The notes: generated by a model not told the origin, from the letters alone. DNA of 64,000 nucleotides from Algoriphagus sp. AGSA1 (GCF_021390545.1 NZ_JAJUWR010000009.1:62001-126000); one strand, 5' to 3'. Shown: positions 35,154-44,759, counted from the stretch's first letter. Numbers and translations: made by a program.

Positions 35154-35552
35154 ATGAAGTACTGGATGGTAAAATCTGAGCCAGGATCGTATTCCTGGGA
35201 TGATTTCGTAGGCAAAAATGAAGATATATGGGACGGTGTGAGAAATTATCAGGCTAGGAATTTTTTAAGGGAAATGCAGCTGGGTGACTTGGTGTTCTTT
35301 TACCATAGCGGCAAGGAAAAGGCCATAGTAGGGATCGCTGAAGTGAGTCAGGAGCAGTTTCCTGAACCCGGGAATGAAGACTGGACAGCAGTCAAACTGA
35401 AGGTGAAGAGAACCTTGAAAAATCCTATTTCCCTGGCAGAAATAAAAGCGGAGGATAGACTTTCCTCCTTGCCCATGCTGAAGCAATCCCGCTTGTCTGT
35501 GCTTCCGGTAGGTAAAGAAGAGTTTGATATACTGCTAAAGATGGGTTCATGA
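35154..35552 (+). CDS. EVE domain-containing protein (YTH-like fold)
   Basis: About 132 residues from MKYWMVKSEPGSYSWDDF, the conserved start of the family; the frame is open further upstream to 35028 but that part is non-homologous. WDGVRNYQARNFLREMQLGD and VFFYHSGKEKAIVGIAEV form the typical EVE core. EVE domains bind modified bases in DNA or RNA and sit in a PUA-like superfamily. The stop codon TGA lies inside the left end of a dispersed repeat. It is transcribed divergently from polX. Confidence 0.88.
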   Translation: MKYWMVKSEPGSYSWDDFVGKNEDIWDGVRNYQARNFLREMQLGDLVFFYHSGKEKAIVGIAEVSQEQFPEPGNEDWTAVKLKVKRTLKNPISLAEIKAEDRLSSLPMLKQSRLSVLPVGKEEFDILLKMGS

Positions 35553-35705
35553 AATCGAGCCTGCCTGTCTGGTAGGCGGGCCTGCCTACCGGACAGGCAG
35601 ACGTGTCGAAAACGACACACTGAGGAGTGGTTATTCACTATGCGAGATTCTCCCGAACCAAATTCGGGACAGGCTATAAGACCTTTAAAATTCAATTGTA
35701 AACAT
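35549..35705 (+). repeat. Dispersed mosaic repeat, copy 1, with inserted palindrome
   Basis: Begins ATGAAATCGAGC over the EVE stop codon and ends immediately before the next gene's ATG. The block shared with the two copies near 55.7 kb includes GTGTCGAAAACGACACAC, TATGCGAGATTCTCCCGAA, ATTCGGGACAGGCTAT and GACCTTTAAAATTCAATTG. Between ATGAAATCGAGC and GTGTCG is an extra palindrome, CTGCCTGTCTGGTAGGC (35561-35577) and GCCTACCGGACAGGCAG (35584-35600), absent from that place in the other copies. Confidence 0.75.
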
Positions 35706-37325
35706 ATGAAAAATGTTTTCCTCTTCCTTTTTCTTTTTATCCTTGTGGAGGGTGCTTTTGCGCAGCTCAGGTTTATTGAGCGTTTCGAGGTGGCCTCTGA
35801 GCTAAATGATCCTCTATTCGAAATGATGGATTCAGAATCTGGTCTGGTTTCCTTCCGCTCTTTACCGGGGAAGGGGCTGGGCTCCAAGCAGGTTTTTCAA
35901 TATTTTGTTTCCGATTCCAGTTTGAATTCCGTGGAAGGAGTAGTAGAGTTTCCGGTCAAAGATGGATATGATCTGCTGGGATATGATACGGATAATAACA
36001 TGTTGTTTGCGCTGTTTACAAGAGGCTTTACGACCAACTCCAGTAAGTACCTTTTGCAGATTGATTTGGAGACCAGGCAAGGGGTTGAATTTGCAGTGGA
36101 TAATGTCCTGGATATGGAACTGGTTGAATTTCTGGTACAAGACCAAAAGGCCATTTTTATGGGAACGACGGACAGCAGACCGGTTTTGCAGATTTATGAT
36201 CTGTTGACAAAAAGTGTTCATACGCTACAGGGAATCTATGGGAACAACACCCAGATCCTTCAAATCAGAAAAATGCCCGAAACAAGGTCACTAAAGGTGG
36301 TGTTGAGCAGAAAGGGAGCTTACAGAAACAGGGACTTGCTCGTCAACACCTATGACATGACAGGAAATGTCATTCAGGAAATAAAAGTTGACAAGTTTGC
36401 AGATCCAGGTCAGGAAATTATGGACGGCATACTGGTGCCCGTAGGCAATTATCAAGAGGCAATGTTGGGCGCGTTTGGGTTGGAACGCAGAAATGCCTAT
36501 CAAGGAATGTATATCATGGATATCAACGAATTTGGGGAGTATGACTTTAAGCTTTATACCTTGGAGGATTTTCCTAATTTTTACAATTACCTCAACGAAA
36601 AGAACAAAGCAAAAAGGGATAAAGAAGTGCTGAAAGAACTGGAGAAAGAGAAGATTCCCGGAATCAAAAATGTGTATTCAATTCGCGAAGTCCGCCAAAG
36701 TCCGGATGCCTATTATCTGTATTTTGATCATTACACCGTGTCAAACAGTCGTTCTGGATATCAGAATGGGATGAACTCATATGGAGGGTATCGGTATGAC
36801 CGATGGAGTAGGATGGGGACCCAGATGTTCAATGATCCCTACCTGACCAACCGTTTTCCTATGGCTGGCAGGTATCAGACTACCCCTGAGTATAGGTATG
36901 TATCTGCGCATTTTGCCAAAGTGGCCAAGTCCGGTCAAGTGCTCTGGGACAATTCCAGCACTTATCACGAACTGGTGACCACTTATCCGGAGGCTTTTGG
37001 AGAAATAGCCGTGGTGGGTGATGATGTTTACCATAGCTATGTGGAGAATGAGCTCATCAAGTTGAGCTTTTTCAGAAAGGGGGAGAAAATCTTTGAAAAT
37101 TACGAGTTTGAACTGGGCTTGGTCAACGAAAATGAGCGCATACAGAATACCAACATGGAGAGCCTGAGGTTGATCCACTGGTACGACAGGTACTTTTTGC
37201 TTACAGGGACACAGCGGATCAGATTTGTCAAAGAAGGAGGAGGGGATGAGGTTCGTGAGGTTTACTTTGTCACCAAAATTGTGGTGGACGGGGATTTGTA
37301 TAAGCCAGAACAACTCCCAGACTAG
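35706..37325 (+). CDS. Exported protein of unknown function
   Basis: About 539 residues from MKNVFLFLFLFILVEGAFAQ, a clear signal peptide; upstream in-frame codons belong to the dispersed repeat. The first half has repeated strand pairs of about 45 residues (DLLGYDTDNNMLFALFTRG, LEFLVQDQKAIFMGTTDSR and similar) that suggest a beta-propeller; the second half has a lysine-rich helix (EKNKAKRDKEVLKELEKEK near 300) and a Tyr/Gly/Arg-rich loop (YGGYRYDRW). No family recognised. PyrR begins 34 bases after its stop. Confidence 0.65.
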   Translation: MKNVFLFLFLFILVEGAFAQLRFIERFEVASELNDPLFEMMDSESGLVSFRSLPGKGLGSKQVFQYFVSDSSLNSVEGVVEFPVKDGYDLLGYDTDNNMLFALFTRGFTTNSSKYLLQIDLETRQGVEFAVDNVLDMELVEFLVQDQKAIFMGTTDSRPVLQIYDLLTKSVHTLQGIYGNNTQILQIRKMPETRSLKVVLSRKGAYRNRDLLVNTYDMTGNVIQEIKVDKFADPGQEIMDGILVPVGNYQEAMLGAFGLERRNAYQGMYIMDINEFGEYDFKLYTLEDFPNFYNYLNEKNKAKRDKEVLKELEKEKIPGIKNVYSIREVRQSPDAYYLYFDHYTVSNSRSGYQNGMNSYGGYRYDRWSRMGTQMFNDPYLTNRFPMAGRYQTTPEYRYVSAHFAKVAKSGQVLWDNSSTYHELVTTYPEAFGEIAVVGDDVYHSYVENELIKLSFFRKGEKIFENYEFELGLVNENERIQNTNMESLRLIHWYDRYFLLTGTQRIRFVKEGGGDEVREVYFVTKIVVDGDLYKPEQLPD

Positions 37326-37359
37326 ATTTTCTTTTTATATTTACCCTCAAATCTACCCC

Positions 37360-37908
37360 ATGCAAAAAAGGCTTGTCTTAGACGAAGGACAGATTGAGAT
37401 CATACTCAGACGATTCTGTCATCAATTGATAGAAAATCACGACGATTTTGAGAATACCGTACTTTTGGGCCTGCAGCCTAGAGGTCCGATTTTATTGGAT
37501 AAGATCGTTCAGCTTTTGAAAGAGATTTCTGGTGTGAGCGTTCCTTCAGGATATCTGGATGCTACTTTTCACCGGGACGATTTTCGCAGGAGAGATTTTC
37601 CCCTCAAAGCAAACGAAACCAAAATCAATTTTCTGGTAGAAGGCAAAAAAGTGATCCTGGTCGATGACGTGCTCTACAAAGGCAGGTCTGTACGTGCGGC
37701 CATGGATGCGATGATCGCATTTGGCAGACCGCAGAAAGTAGAACTCATGGTGCTGGTAGATCGCAAACTCACCCGCGACTATCCCATAATGCCGGATTAT
37801 TATGGGGTTCGTGTTCACACGTTGGAGAGCCAATATGTGCTCGTGGAATGGGCAGACAAGGGGAATGAAAAAGATGCAATTTGGATCACAGAGAAAGTTA
37901 AGCCATAA
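37360..37908 (+). CDS. pyrR: PyrR-like bifunctional pyr operon regulator/uracil phosphoribosyltransferase
   Basis: About 182 residues from MQKRLVLDEGQIEII; the frame is open back to 37225 but that part overlaps the previous gene. VILVDDVLYKGRSVRAAMDA near 98-117 is the PRPP-binding loop of type I phosphoribosyltransferases, and the order of LGLQPRGPILLDKI and GYLDATFHRDDF matches PyrR. In Firmicutes PyrR attenuates pyr transcription by binding mRNA; in Bacteroidota the enzyme activity may matter more. It precedes pyrB by 2 bases, which supports a pyrimidine role. Confidence 0.88.
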   Translation: MQKRLVLDEGQIEIILRRFCHQLIENHDDFENTVLLGLQPRGPILLDKIVQLLKEISGVSVPSGYLDATFHRDDFRRRDFPLKANETKINFLVEGKKVILVDDVLYKGRSVRAAMDAMIAFGRPQKVELMVLVDRKLTRDYPIMPDYYGVRVHTLESQYVLVEWADKGNEKDAIWITEKVKP

Positions 37909-37910
37909 CC

Positions 37911-38837
37911 ATGTCGCAACTCAGTACAAAACACCTACTCGGGATCAAAAACCTTACAGAGGAGGATCTACAACTTATTCTTGATACTGCGGCAAATTTC
38001 AAAGAGGTGATCAATAGGCCGATCAAAAAAGTGCCTTCACTTCGCGATATTACCATTGCCAACGTGTTTTTTGAGAATTCCACCCGTACCCGGCTTTCCT
38101 TCGAGCTGGCAGAAAAAAGGCTTTCTGCCGATGTGGTGAATTTTTCATCTTCAAATAGTTCTGTGAAAAAAGGGGAGACATTGGTGGATACCGTAAACAA
38201 TATCCTTTCCATGAAAGTGGACATGGTGGTCATGCGACACTCAAGTCCTGGCGCCCCTCACTTCCTTGCGCGAAACGTAAATGCGAATATCGTGAACGCC
38301 GGGGACGGCACCCATGAGCATCCTACCCAGGCATTGCTGGATTCTTATTCAATCAAGGAAAAGCTGGGTGACGTAGCGGGAAAAAAAGTGGCCATCATCG
38401 GGGATATCCTTCATTCCCGAGTAGCATTATCCAATATTTTTTGCCTGCAAAAGTTAGGAGCCGAAGTCATGGTCTGCGGACCGATCACACTTCTGCCAAA
38501 ATACATTGAGAGCCTCGGGGTAAAAGTGGAATTGGATGTGAAAAAAGCACTTCAGTGGTGCGACGTGGCGAACGTACTGAGAATCCAACTCGAAAGGCAG
38601 CAGATCAAATATTTCCCGAGCTTGCGTGAATATTCCCTTTATTACGGAATCAATAAGAAGCTACTGAACCAGCTGGATAAGGAAATAGTAATCATGCACC
38701 CAGGGCCGATCAACCGGGGGGTGGAACTGAATTCTGACGTGGCTGATTCCGAACATTCGATTATCTTAGACCAGGTGCAAAACGGCGTGGCCGTGAGAAT
38801 GGCAGTACTATACTTGCTGGCGGGGACAAAAGGGTAA
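37911..38837 (+). CDS. pyrB: Aspartate carbamoyltransferase catalytic subunit PyrB
   Basis: A 308-residue transcarbamoylase. FFENSTRTRLSFELA (about 50-64) is the carbamoyl-phosphate site, HEHPTQALLDSYSI (about 140) and the MHPGPINRGVE motif (about 261) the rest of the active site. It condenses carbamoyl phosphate and aspartate to carbamoylaspartate, the committed step of pyrimidine synthesis. No pyrI regulatory subunit is adjacent. It forms an operon with pyrR. Confidence 0.95.
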   Translation: MSQLSTKHLLGIKNLTEEDLQLILDTAANFKEVINRPIKKVPSLRDITIANVFFENSTRTRLSFELAEKRLSADVVNFSSSNSSVKKGETLVDTVNNILSMKVDMVVMRHSSPGAPHFLARNVNANIVNAGDGTHEHPTQALLDSYSIKEKLGDVAGKKVAIIGDILHSRVALSNIFCLQKLGAEVMVCGPITLLPKYIESLGVKVELDVKKALQWCDVANVLRIQLERQQIKYFPSLREYSLYYGINKKLLNQLDKEIVIMHPGPINRGVELNSDVADSEHSIILDQVQNGVAVRMAVLYLLAGTKG

Positions 38838-38900
38838 TCTATTTGAAGTTTCAAATTTGGGATTTCAGATTTTCTCACTTAAAATTTCAAATCTATTTTT

Positions 38901-39617
38901 ATGCTAAGCGTCATCAATCTGGTAAAAACCTATGACAAGCAGAACGCTGTCAACGATATTTCATTCGAACTGCAGGGAGGAGAGGTCGTGGGCTTGCTTG
39001 GGCCGAACGGGGCGGGGAAGAGTACTACCATGAAGTGTATAGTGGGGCTGCTTCGCAAAACATCCGGAGAAATCACCCTCGGGGGATACGACCATCTGAG
39101 TGTGGAGGCAAAGCGTCTTTTCAGCTACATTCCGGAAACTCCATATGTGTATGACTTGCTCACCGTACAGGAGCACATGCAGTTTGTAGCCCAGGCATAC
39201 GGTGTGAAAGAGTGGAGGGAAAAATCAGATGAATACCTGGAACTCTATGAGTTGACGGATAAAAAGGATAAACTGGGACGGGACTTATCCAAGGGAATGC
39301 GTCAAAAAGTCTCAATATGCTGTGCCTTATTGCCGGATCCACAGGTCTTGTTCTTTGATGAACCCATGATCGGACTGGATCCCAAGGCAATCAAAAACAC
39401 CAAAAAGATTTTCCGGGAACTGAAAGAAGCTGGTAAAACTATTCTGGTCAGCACGCATCTGATTGACAGCGTGGAATCCATCGCCGACCGGATCCTGATT
39501 TTAAAAAATGGGAATATAGTCGGCAATGACACCATAGCCAATCTCAAGCTCCAGTTTGTACAGGAAGAAGGTACCACACTTGAAGATCTATTTTTAGAAA
39601 TGACCAAAGATGAATGA
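38901..39617 (+). CDS. ABC transporter ATP-binding protein
   Basis: A 238-residue ABC ATPase: Walker A GPNGAGKSTT near 36-45, signature LSKGMRQKVS near 136, Walker B VLFFDEPMIGLDP near 153, and the switch His in STHLIDSVES. The compact form with a separate permease fits DrrA/CcmA-type exporters. Its stop overlaps the permease gene start by 8 bases, so together they form a two-component exporter of unknown substrate. Confidence 0.93.
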   Translation: MLSVINLVKTYDKQNAVNDISFELQGGEVVGLLGPNGAGKSTTMKCIVGLLRKTSGEITLGGYDHLSVEAKRLFSYIPETPYVYDLLTVQEHMQFVAQAYGVKEWREKSDEYLELYELTDKKDKLGRDLSKGMRQKVSICCALLPDPQVLFFDEPMIGLDPKAIKNTKKIFRELKEAGKTILVSTHLIDSVESIADRILILKNGNIVGNDTIANLKLQFVQEEGTTLEDLFLEMTKDE

Positions 39618-41250
39618 AATCCGACTGTTGCTCAGGAAGGATATTCTCATCCTGATCAATAATATCAAACTGATACTCAGGAATCCACTCAGACTTTTGC
39701 CCTATGCCGGGATCGCCGGGTATATTTTCTTCATGTATTTCATACGCATGAAAAGCCGGGGTGACAGCACTCCTTCCCAGGATATTCCTGAATTGGATAT
39801 GAACGGTCTTCCAGAGGTGAATTTTGCCATGCAAAATGTAATTGGGGCGGTAACGTTGCTCGCCTTGGTCTTTTTGATCTATCAGTTGTTCCGCGCCACG
39901 AAAAACAATGTCAGCTTCTTTAAGATGGCTGATGTCAATCTGCTGTTTACATCTCCCGTCAAGCCTGAGAATATCCTGATTTATTACATGGGAAGGTCGA
40001 TATTGCCTTCCTTGGGCGGAGCGCTCATCTTCGTGGCTTATGCGTCCAGTCAGGCGTATGAGACCTTTGATCTGACAGTGGCCAATTTCACATTTCTGAT
40101 ACTTGCGGTAGCCTTGTTCTTTTTTATCCTGTCTCCCATCAAGTTTCTGGTTTACACCCTCAATACCAAGTATGACGTGATGGAGTATATCCGGTCCGGC
40201 GTGATTGTTTTGGCGATATTGCTGGCGGGAATGATCATTGTTCCAGGTCTTTTGGCAGATAAGTTTTGGCAGGGGATGTTTGCTTGGATTTCATCCCCAT
40301 GGTTTGATTTCTTCCCTCTAGTAGGATGGAGTAGGGGAATAGGAAGCTATCTTGCCCACGACAATGTTGTTTTGTCTGTGGGGTTTATCCTGCTGTATGG
40401 CATAGCGTTTTTTGTGATTCTCAAGCTTGTCATCCGATTTGCCGGATATTATTATGAAGATGTACTGGAAGCGACCAAATCTAACGAGGAAAAGCTGGAG
40501 AAAGTAAAGGGTAAGAAGCAGGTTGGAGAAAGCTCCTATAGCCTCAATACCAAGAAGAAATTAGCCCTTCCTGACTTTGGTACCGGGGCTAAGGCGTTTT
40601 ATTGGAGAAATTACGTGCATAGCTCCAGACAGGATTTTCATCCCCTGTTTGGTCTGTATTCCCTGATCATGGTGGCTGTGGGGATCGTATTGGCTATACT
40701 TTCCGTATTCGATTGGTTTTCACACTATTTCCTCTACGGATATCTGCTGATTATGCTGTTCATCTACTTCTTTGCGGGCATAGGCAGGGCGAATGTAGGC
40801 GATCTGAAGAAACCTTTTTTCATACTGGTTCCTGCGAGTTGGGCTTCCAAGTTCTGGAATATGATCAAGCTGGATATCTTGCAGATCACATTGTTTTGCA
40901 TTGCGCTGATAGTGCCTTCTGTCTTGATTGCGGGACTAAATTGGTTTATCATTCCCCTGTTTCTTTTTGCAACTATAGAGATTTATTTGGTGGGTTTTGG
41001 TATCAATATTATTCCGCAGATTTCTTTGGATGAGGGCTGGGATAGAAAGCTGATCAAGCCCTTCATCATCGGGGGGATTGTCCTTTTTGGTTTTGTGCCT
41101 TCCTTTGCGTTCAGTGTAATTGCGTTTATAATATCCAAGCAGTTTGTCTGGGCACTCTTCGGAGGTACTTTTGGGCTGTTTTTCGTAGCGGCGATCCTGA
41201 TGCATGTGACATTGGATGTGCTGAAGCGGCTGGAATTTAAAGAGGTGTAA
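39610..41250 (+). CDS. ABC exporter permease-like membrane protein
   Basis: A 546-residue protein with about ten to twelve hydrophobic segments in two clusters (about 30-270 and 350-540) separated by a lysine-rich cytoplasmic loop near 285-320. This is the layout of the large permeases that pair with DrrA/CcmA-type ATPases in Bacteroidota; no specific substrate is recognised. It overlaps the ATPase gene by 8 bases. Confidence 0.82.
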   Translation: MNEIRLLLRKDILILINNIKLILRNPLRLLPYAGIAGYIFFMYFIRMKSRGDSTPSQDIPELDMNGLPEVNFAMQNVIGAVTLLALVFLIYQLFRATKNNVSFFKMADVNLLFTSPVKPENILIYYMGRSILPSLGGALIFVAYASSQAYETFDLTVANFTFLILAVALFFFILSPIKFLVYTLNTKYDVMEYIRSGVIVLAILLAGMIIVPGLLADKFWQGMFAWISSPWFDFFPLVGWSRGIGSYLAHDNVVLSVGFILLYGIAFFVILKLVIRFAGYYYEDVLEATKSNEEKLEKVKGKKQVGESSYSLNTKKKLALPDFGTGAKAFYWRNYVHSSRQDFHPLFGLYSLIMVAVGIVLAILSVFDWFSHYFLYGYLLIMLFIYFFAGIGRANVGDLKKPFFILVPASWASKFWNMIKLDILQITLFCIALIVPSVLIAGLNWFIIPLFLFATIEIYLVGFGINIIPQISLDEGWDRKLIKPFIIGGIVLFGFVPSFAFSVIAFIISKQFVWALFGGTFGLFFVAAILMHVTLDVLKRLEFKEV

Positions 41251-41784
41251 GTTTTTTTTTAGCCACAAAGAGCGCAAAGAAAGCACCGCTATGCAGTGCA
41301 GTCTTCAGACTGCTCATTAATAAATGATGTTAGAAGTCGAAAGACTTAATTATCTAAGGTCCAAGCCTGCCTGTTGCAGGACGGTTAGAAGATTATCAGG
41401 AGGCTGCTTAGAAAACCTGAATAATGTCCTCTGTGTAAACCTCCAAAGCCTCCGGGAGTGTCTCACTCACGGAAATATGGAATTGAATGACCAACTTTAG
41501 CGCAAGGTCTTCCTGACTTTGCCGGGATTCAATACAGTCTTCAGACTGCTAAACTTAAAATAGACCTGTTAACTTGAAAAGGCAGTCTGGAGACTGCAAT
41601 ACTTAGGGTCCAAGTCTGAAGACTTGAACCAAATAAGTAGTAATGGGTTAATAAAACCTTTGAAAATAGCCTGCCATCTTTTCAGCTTTTCATTAGTGAA
41701 GCCGAATTTTATTCTGTTTTAACTTTCTCCCAGTCGCATACCCAAGAAAAATCCTGTATTTTTGATAACCAAATATGACCAGAT
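41251..41784. repeat. Intergenic region with a family of AGTCT-NN-AGACT palindromes
   Basis: In 534 bases without a gene there are four related palindromes: GCAGTCTTCAGACTGC (41298-41313), CAGTCTTCAGACTG (41535-41548), GCAGTCTGGAGACTGC (41582-41597) and CAAGTCTGAAGACTTG (41611-41626). A further copy of the GCCTGCC repeat type lies near 41367. The core AGTCT...AGACT is kept while the flanks and the two central bases vary. Confidence 0.75.
41757..41764 (+). promoter_or_regulatory. Probable promoter of the cystathionine beta-synthase/cysteine synthase gene
   Basis: TATTTTTG matches the Bacteroidetes -7 element TAnnTTTG, 20 bases before the start codon. No good -33 TTG is seen at the usual distance. 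Confidence 0.45.
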
Positions 41785-43152
41785 ATGATCTATAATTCAA
41801 TAATTGATACCATCGGCAATACCCCGATGATCCGCCTAAACAAGCTTGCTAAACATATCAAGGGAGAGGTACTCGTGAAGGTGGAGTACTTCAATCCCGG
41901 CAACTCCATGAAGGACCGTATGGCGATCAAAATGGTGGAGGATGCGGAGAAATCCGGGATATTGAAGCCGGGAGGGACAATCATAGAAGGAACAAGTGGG
42001 AATACTGGAATGGGACTGGCGTTGGCAGCTGTCGCAAAAGGTTATAAGTGTATTTTCACGATGGCAGATAAGCAATCCAAAGAGAAAATCGATATTCTGA
42101 AAGCAGTAGGGGCAGAGGTGATCGTGTGCCCAACTAACGTTTCCCCTGATGATCCTAGGTCTTACTACTCTGTAGCGAAGAAATTAAATCAGGATATTCC
42201 GAATTCCTTTTATCCTAACCAATACGACAACCTGTCCAATACTGCCGCCCACTACGAGACTACCGGGCCAGAAATCTGGAATGATACAGATGGCAAGGTG
42301 ACGCATTATGCGGCAGGGGTGGGAACTGGCGGATCCATGTGCGGTGCTGCCCAATACCTCAAAGAGCAGAATCCCAATGTGGTGACAGTTGGGATTGACA
42401 CCTATGGATCCGTATTCAAAAAATATAAGGAGACTGGAATTTTCGATGAAAAGGAGGTCTATCCATACCTGACAGAAGGAATCGGGGAGGATATTCTACC
42501 TAAGAATGTGAACTTCGATATGATAGACCATTTCGTCAAAGTGACGGATAAGGATTCCGCTGTGATGACACGCCGCCTGGCCAGGGAAGAGGGGTTGTTT
42601 GTAGGATGGTCATGTGGTTCGGCAGTACACGGGGCGCTGGAGTGGGCCAAAGATAATTTGAAAGAAGGTGACCAGATGGTCATTATACTTCCGGATCATG
42701 GCACCAGATACTTGGGCAAAGTGTATAACGACGAATGGATGAGGAACCACGGTTTTCTGGAAGACAAGACCTTCTCCACGGCAAGGGATATTATTTCCCA
42801 GAGAACAGGGACCTATACCTTGGTTTCGACATTAAAGTCTGATTCTGTCAGAGACGCTATTGGTTTGATGAACAAGACCAGTGTTTCCCAGATTCCTGTA
42901 ATGGAAAACGGCGAAGTGGTCGGGAGCCTTACGGACAATAAATTACTTGCCAAAATCATAGACAATCCATCTCTGAAAGATGCTTCAGTGGCTGATGTGA
43001 TGGAAGACTCCATGCATTTTGTGGCACTGGACAGTACCCTGGACGTGCTTTCCTCCATGGTGGAAAAGGAAAAAGCTGTGCTGGTGCGGGATGTGCAAAA
43101 TCAGATTCACATCATCACCAAGCATGATATACTGGAAGCTTTCACGAAGTAG
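41785..43152 (+). CDS. Cystathionine beta-synthase/cysteine synthase-like PLP enzyme with CBS pair
   Basis: A 455-residue type II PLP enzyme. Residues 1-320 form the cysteine synthase fold: NSMKDRMAIKMVE near 40-52 supplies the PLP lysine, GTSGNTGMGLALAA near 70 the phosphate loop. Residues about 335-455 are two CBS repeats (ISQRTGTYTLVSTLKSD, VADVMEDSMHFVALDS). The order matches cystathionine beta-synthases of the transsulfuration route, but O-acetylserine sulfhydrylase activity cannot be excluded. No other sulfur gene is adjacent; it has its own promoter. Confidence 0.9.
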   Translation: MIYNSIIDTIGNTPMIRLNKLAKHIKGEVLVKVEYFNPGNSMKDRMAIKMVEDAEKSGILKPGGTIIEGTSGNTGMGLALAAVAKGYKCIFTMADKQSKEKIDILKAVGAEVIVCPTNVSPDDPRSYYSVAKKLNQDIPNSFYPNQYDNLSNTAAHYETTGPEIWNDTDGKVTHYAAGVGTGGSMCGAAQYLKEQNPNVVTVGIDTYGSVFKKYKETGIFDEKEVYPYLTEGIGEDILPKNVNFDMIDHFVKVTDKDSAVMTRRLAREEGLFVGWSCGSAVHGALEWAKDNLKEGDQMVIILPDHGTRYLGKVYNDEWMRNHGFLEDKTFSTARDIISQRTGTYTLVSTLKSDSVRDAIGLMNKTSVSQIPVMENGEVVGSLTDNKLLAKIIDNPSLKDASVADVMEDSMHFVALDSTLDVLSSMVEKEKAVLVRDVQNQIHIITKHDILEAFTK

Positions 43153-43339
43153 TTTTGCTTATCTGCCTGTTGCCAATAGCCATGATTCTCTCTGTTTAGT
43201 CAGGCGGGAAGACGGAAGACCGAAAACCAAATAGACCTTACCTATAGCTTTGCGGTACTTCGTTCTCCCGTCTTGTATCCTGAGGAGCACTGAAATTAAG
43301 CTGAATAGTACTAATAAGGGATAACAATGGAAAAACTAA

Positions 43340-43996
43340 ATGAACCAAACTAAAATTCAACGGATCATAGATTCGGGAGTAGATTTTAATATAGAGGAGA
43401 TTCTTTCAAAAGCCTGGGAAATGTTCAAGTCCCAGGCTTTACTTCATATAGGTTTTATGGCCATGATAGCCGCTATACAAGTTTGTTTCTCGCTTTATTT
43501 GGAAGATATTACTTTTCTATATGCGATCTTTCTGTCGCCCCCTCTGGTATGTGGGTTTTATTTGGTGGCAAACCGTCAAAACCAAGGGGAGCCCGTAGAT
43601 TTTCAGAATTACTTCGATGGATTTAAGTACTGGTGGGATCTTGTCTCCACCAATTTGATTAGCTCTGTGGTGGTTATTTTGGGGCTTATTCTCTTCATCG
43701 TTCCAGGGATATACTTACTTGTAGGATATATGTTTAGCCTCTTATTTGTGATTTATGGAGGGTTTGATTTCTGGACTTCCATGGAGCTGAGCAGGAGACT
43801 TGTGCATACCAACTGGCTGAAATTCTTTCTGTTTGGGCTGGCATTGTTGGCACTGAATATCGCAGGATTTCTATTTCTGATGGTAGGATTGCTAGTCACT
43901 GTACCGATAACCTATCTGGCGGTCTATATCCTTTTTGAGGAACTGACCATAGATGCGGTGGAAGAAGAACCTAAGAATACTGCTATTCATGGGTGA
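43340..43996 (+). CDS. Membrane protein of unknown function
   Basis: A 218-residue protein: a short cytoplasmic N-terminus (VDFNIEEILSKAWEMFKSQ) then five or six hydrophobic segments. The N-terminal amphipathic segment and helix spacing resemble DUF975-like or glycerophosphodiesterase-membrane-type proteins, without certainty. Its end overlaps the end of the convergent plsC-like gene by 14 bases. Confidence 0.65.
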   Translation: MNQTKIQRIIDSGVDFNIEEILSKAWEMFKSQALLHIGFMAMIAAIQVCFSLYLEDITFLYAIFLSPPLVCGFYLVANRQNQGEPVDFQNYFDGFKYWWDLVSTNLISSVVVILGLILFIVPGIYLLVGYMFSLLFVIYGGFDFWTSMELSRRLVHTNWLKFFLFGLALLALNIAGFLFLMVGLLVTVPITYLAVYILFEELTIDAVEEEPKNTAIHG

Positions 43997-44705
43997 GGAT
44001 CATAGCCTCCAGTCTTGATCGGCATTTTTCTGCAAGATCTTCCACTGATGCTGCTTTAGTGGGCATAATCGGTTTGGAATAATAGATTTTGACTTTGCCG
44101 GGACTGATCAGAAGTGAGCCCTTTTTCATGATTTTATCGGCTCCTATGAAGGCAATCGGTACGATAGGAATCCCTGTCTCTATAGCCAGCCTGAAAGCCC
44201 CTAATTTGAATGGCAGTAAGGGGGCATCGCTGTCATTCCTTGTCCCCTCTGGGGCCACTACGGCAGAGATCCCGTTATTGAGGAAAGTCACCAACCGGGC
44301 TATGCTTTTTTTTCTGGATGCCGCATCAGTTCTGTCCACCCAGATAGCTACTTTGCCTACTACATAGCCAAAGAACGGGATTTGGGACAATTCCTTCTTT
44401 CCCAATGCCCGAACTTGCTGCGGTATGGCAAGCGGGATAATGGCAGCATCCAAAAAAGAGCGGTGGTTGAAAATATAAATGTATGGCTGGGTGCGATCAA
44501 TAGTTTCATGCCCATGGAATTCATACCGTATTCCTGACCCGAAAGACCAGATCCTTGCCCAGATACGGATAAACAGAAAGGATATTTTTCCTCCCGCAGG
44601 GCTGATACTCACCGGGATTACAATGAAAAGCCCCAGGATCAGAAGCAGTGCAAAGAATAAAATGATGGAATAAACAGTGAATAGGGCATGGATGACTTTC
44701 ATCAT
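43983..44705 (-). CDS. 1-acyl-sn-glycerol-3-phosphate acyltransferase (PlsC-like)
   Basis: A 240-residue membrane acyltransferase: an N-terminal hydrophobic pair (about 8-45), the HX4D motif in NHRSFLD near 80-86, and the EGTRND motif near 155, as in PlsC. It adds the second acyl chain to lysophosphatidic acid during phospholipid synthesis; paralogues with other acceptors exist in Bacteroidota, so the substrate is a family inference. Confidence 0.88.
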   Translation of the reverse strand: MMKVIHALFTVYSIILFFALLLILGLFIVIPVSISPAGGKISFLFIRIWARIWSFGSGIRYEFHGHETIDRTQPYIYIFNHRSFLDAAIIPLAIPQQVRALGKKELSQIPFFGYVVGKVAIWVDRTDAASRKKSIARLVTFLNNGISAVVAPEGTRNDSDAPLLPFKLGAFRLAIETGIPIVPIAFIGADKIMKKGSLLISPGKVKIYYSKPIMPTKAASVEDLAEKCRSRLEAMILTHE

Positions 44706-44759
44706 TCAGATAAATTGGTAATTTTGGGTGTAAATATAATCTTCACTCTTTGCTTGCAG

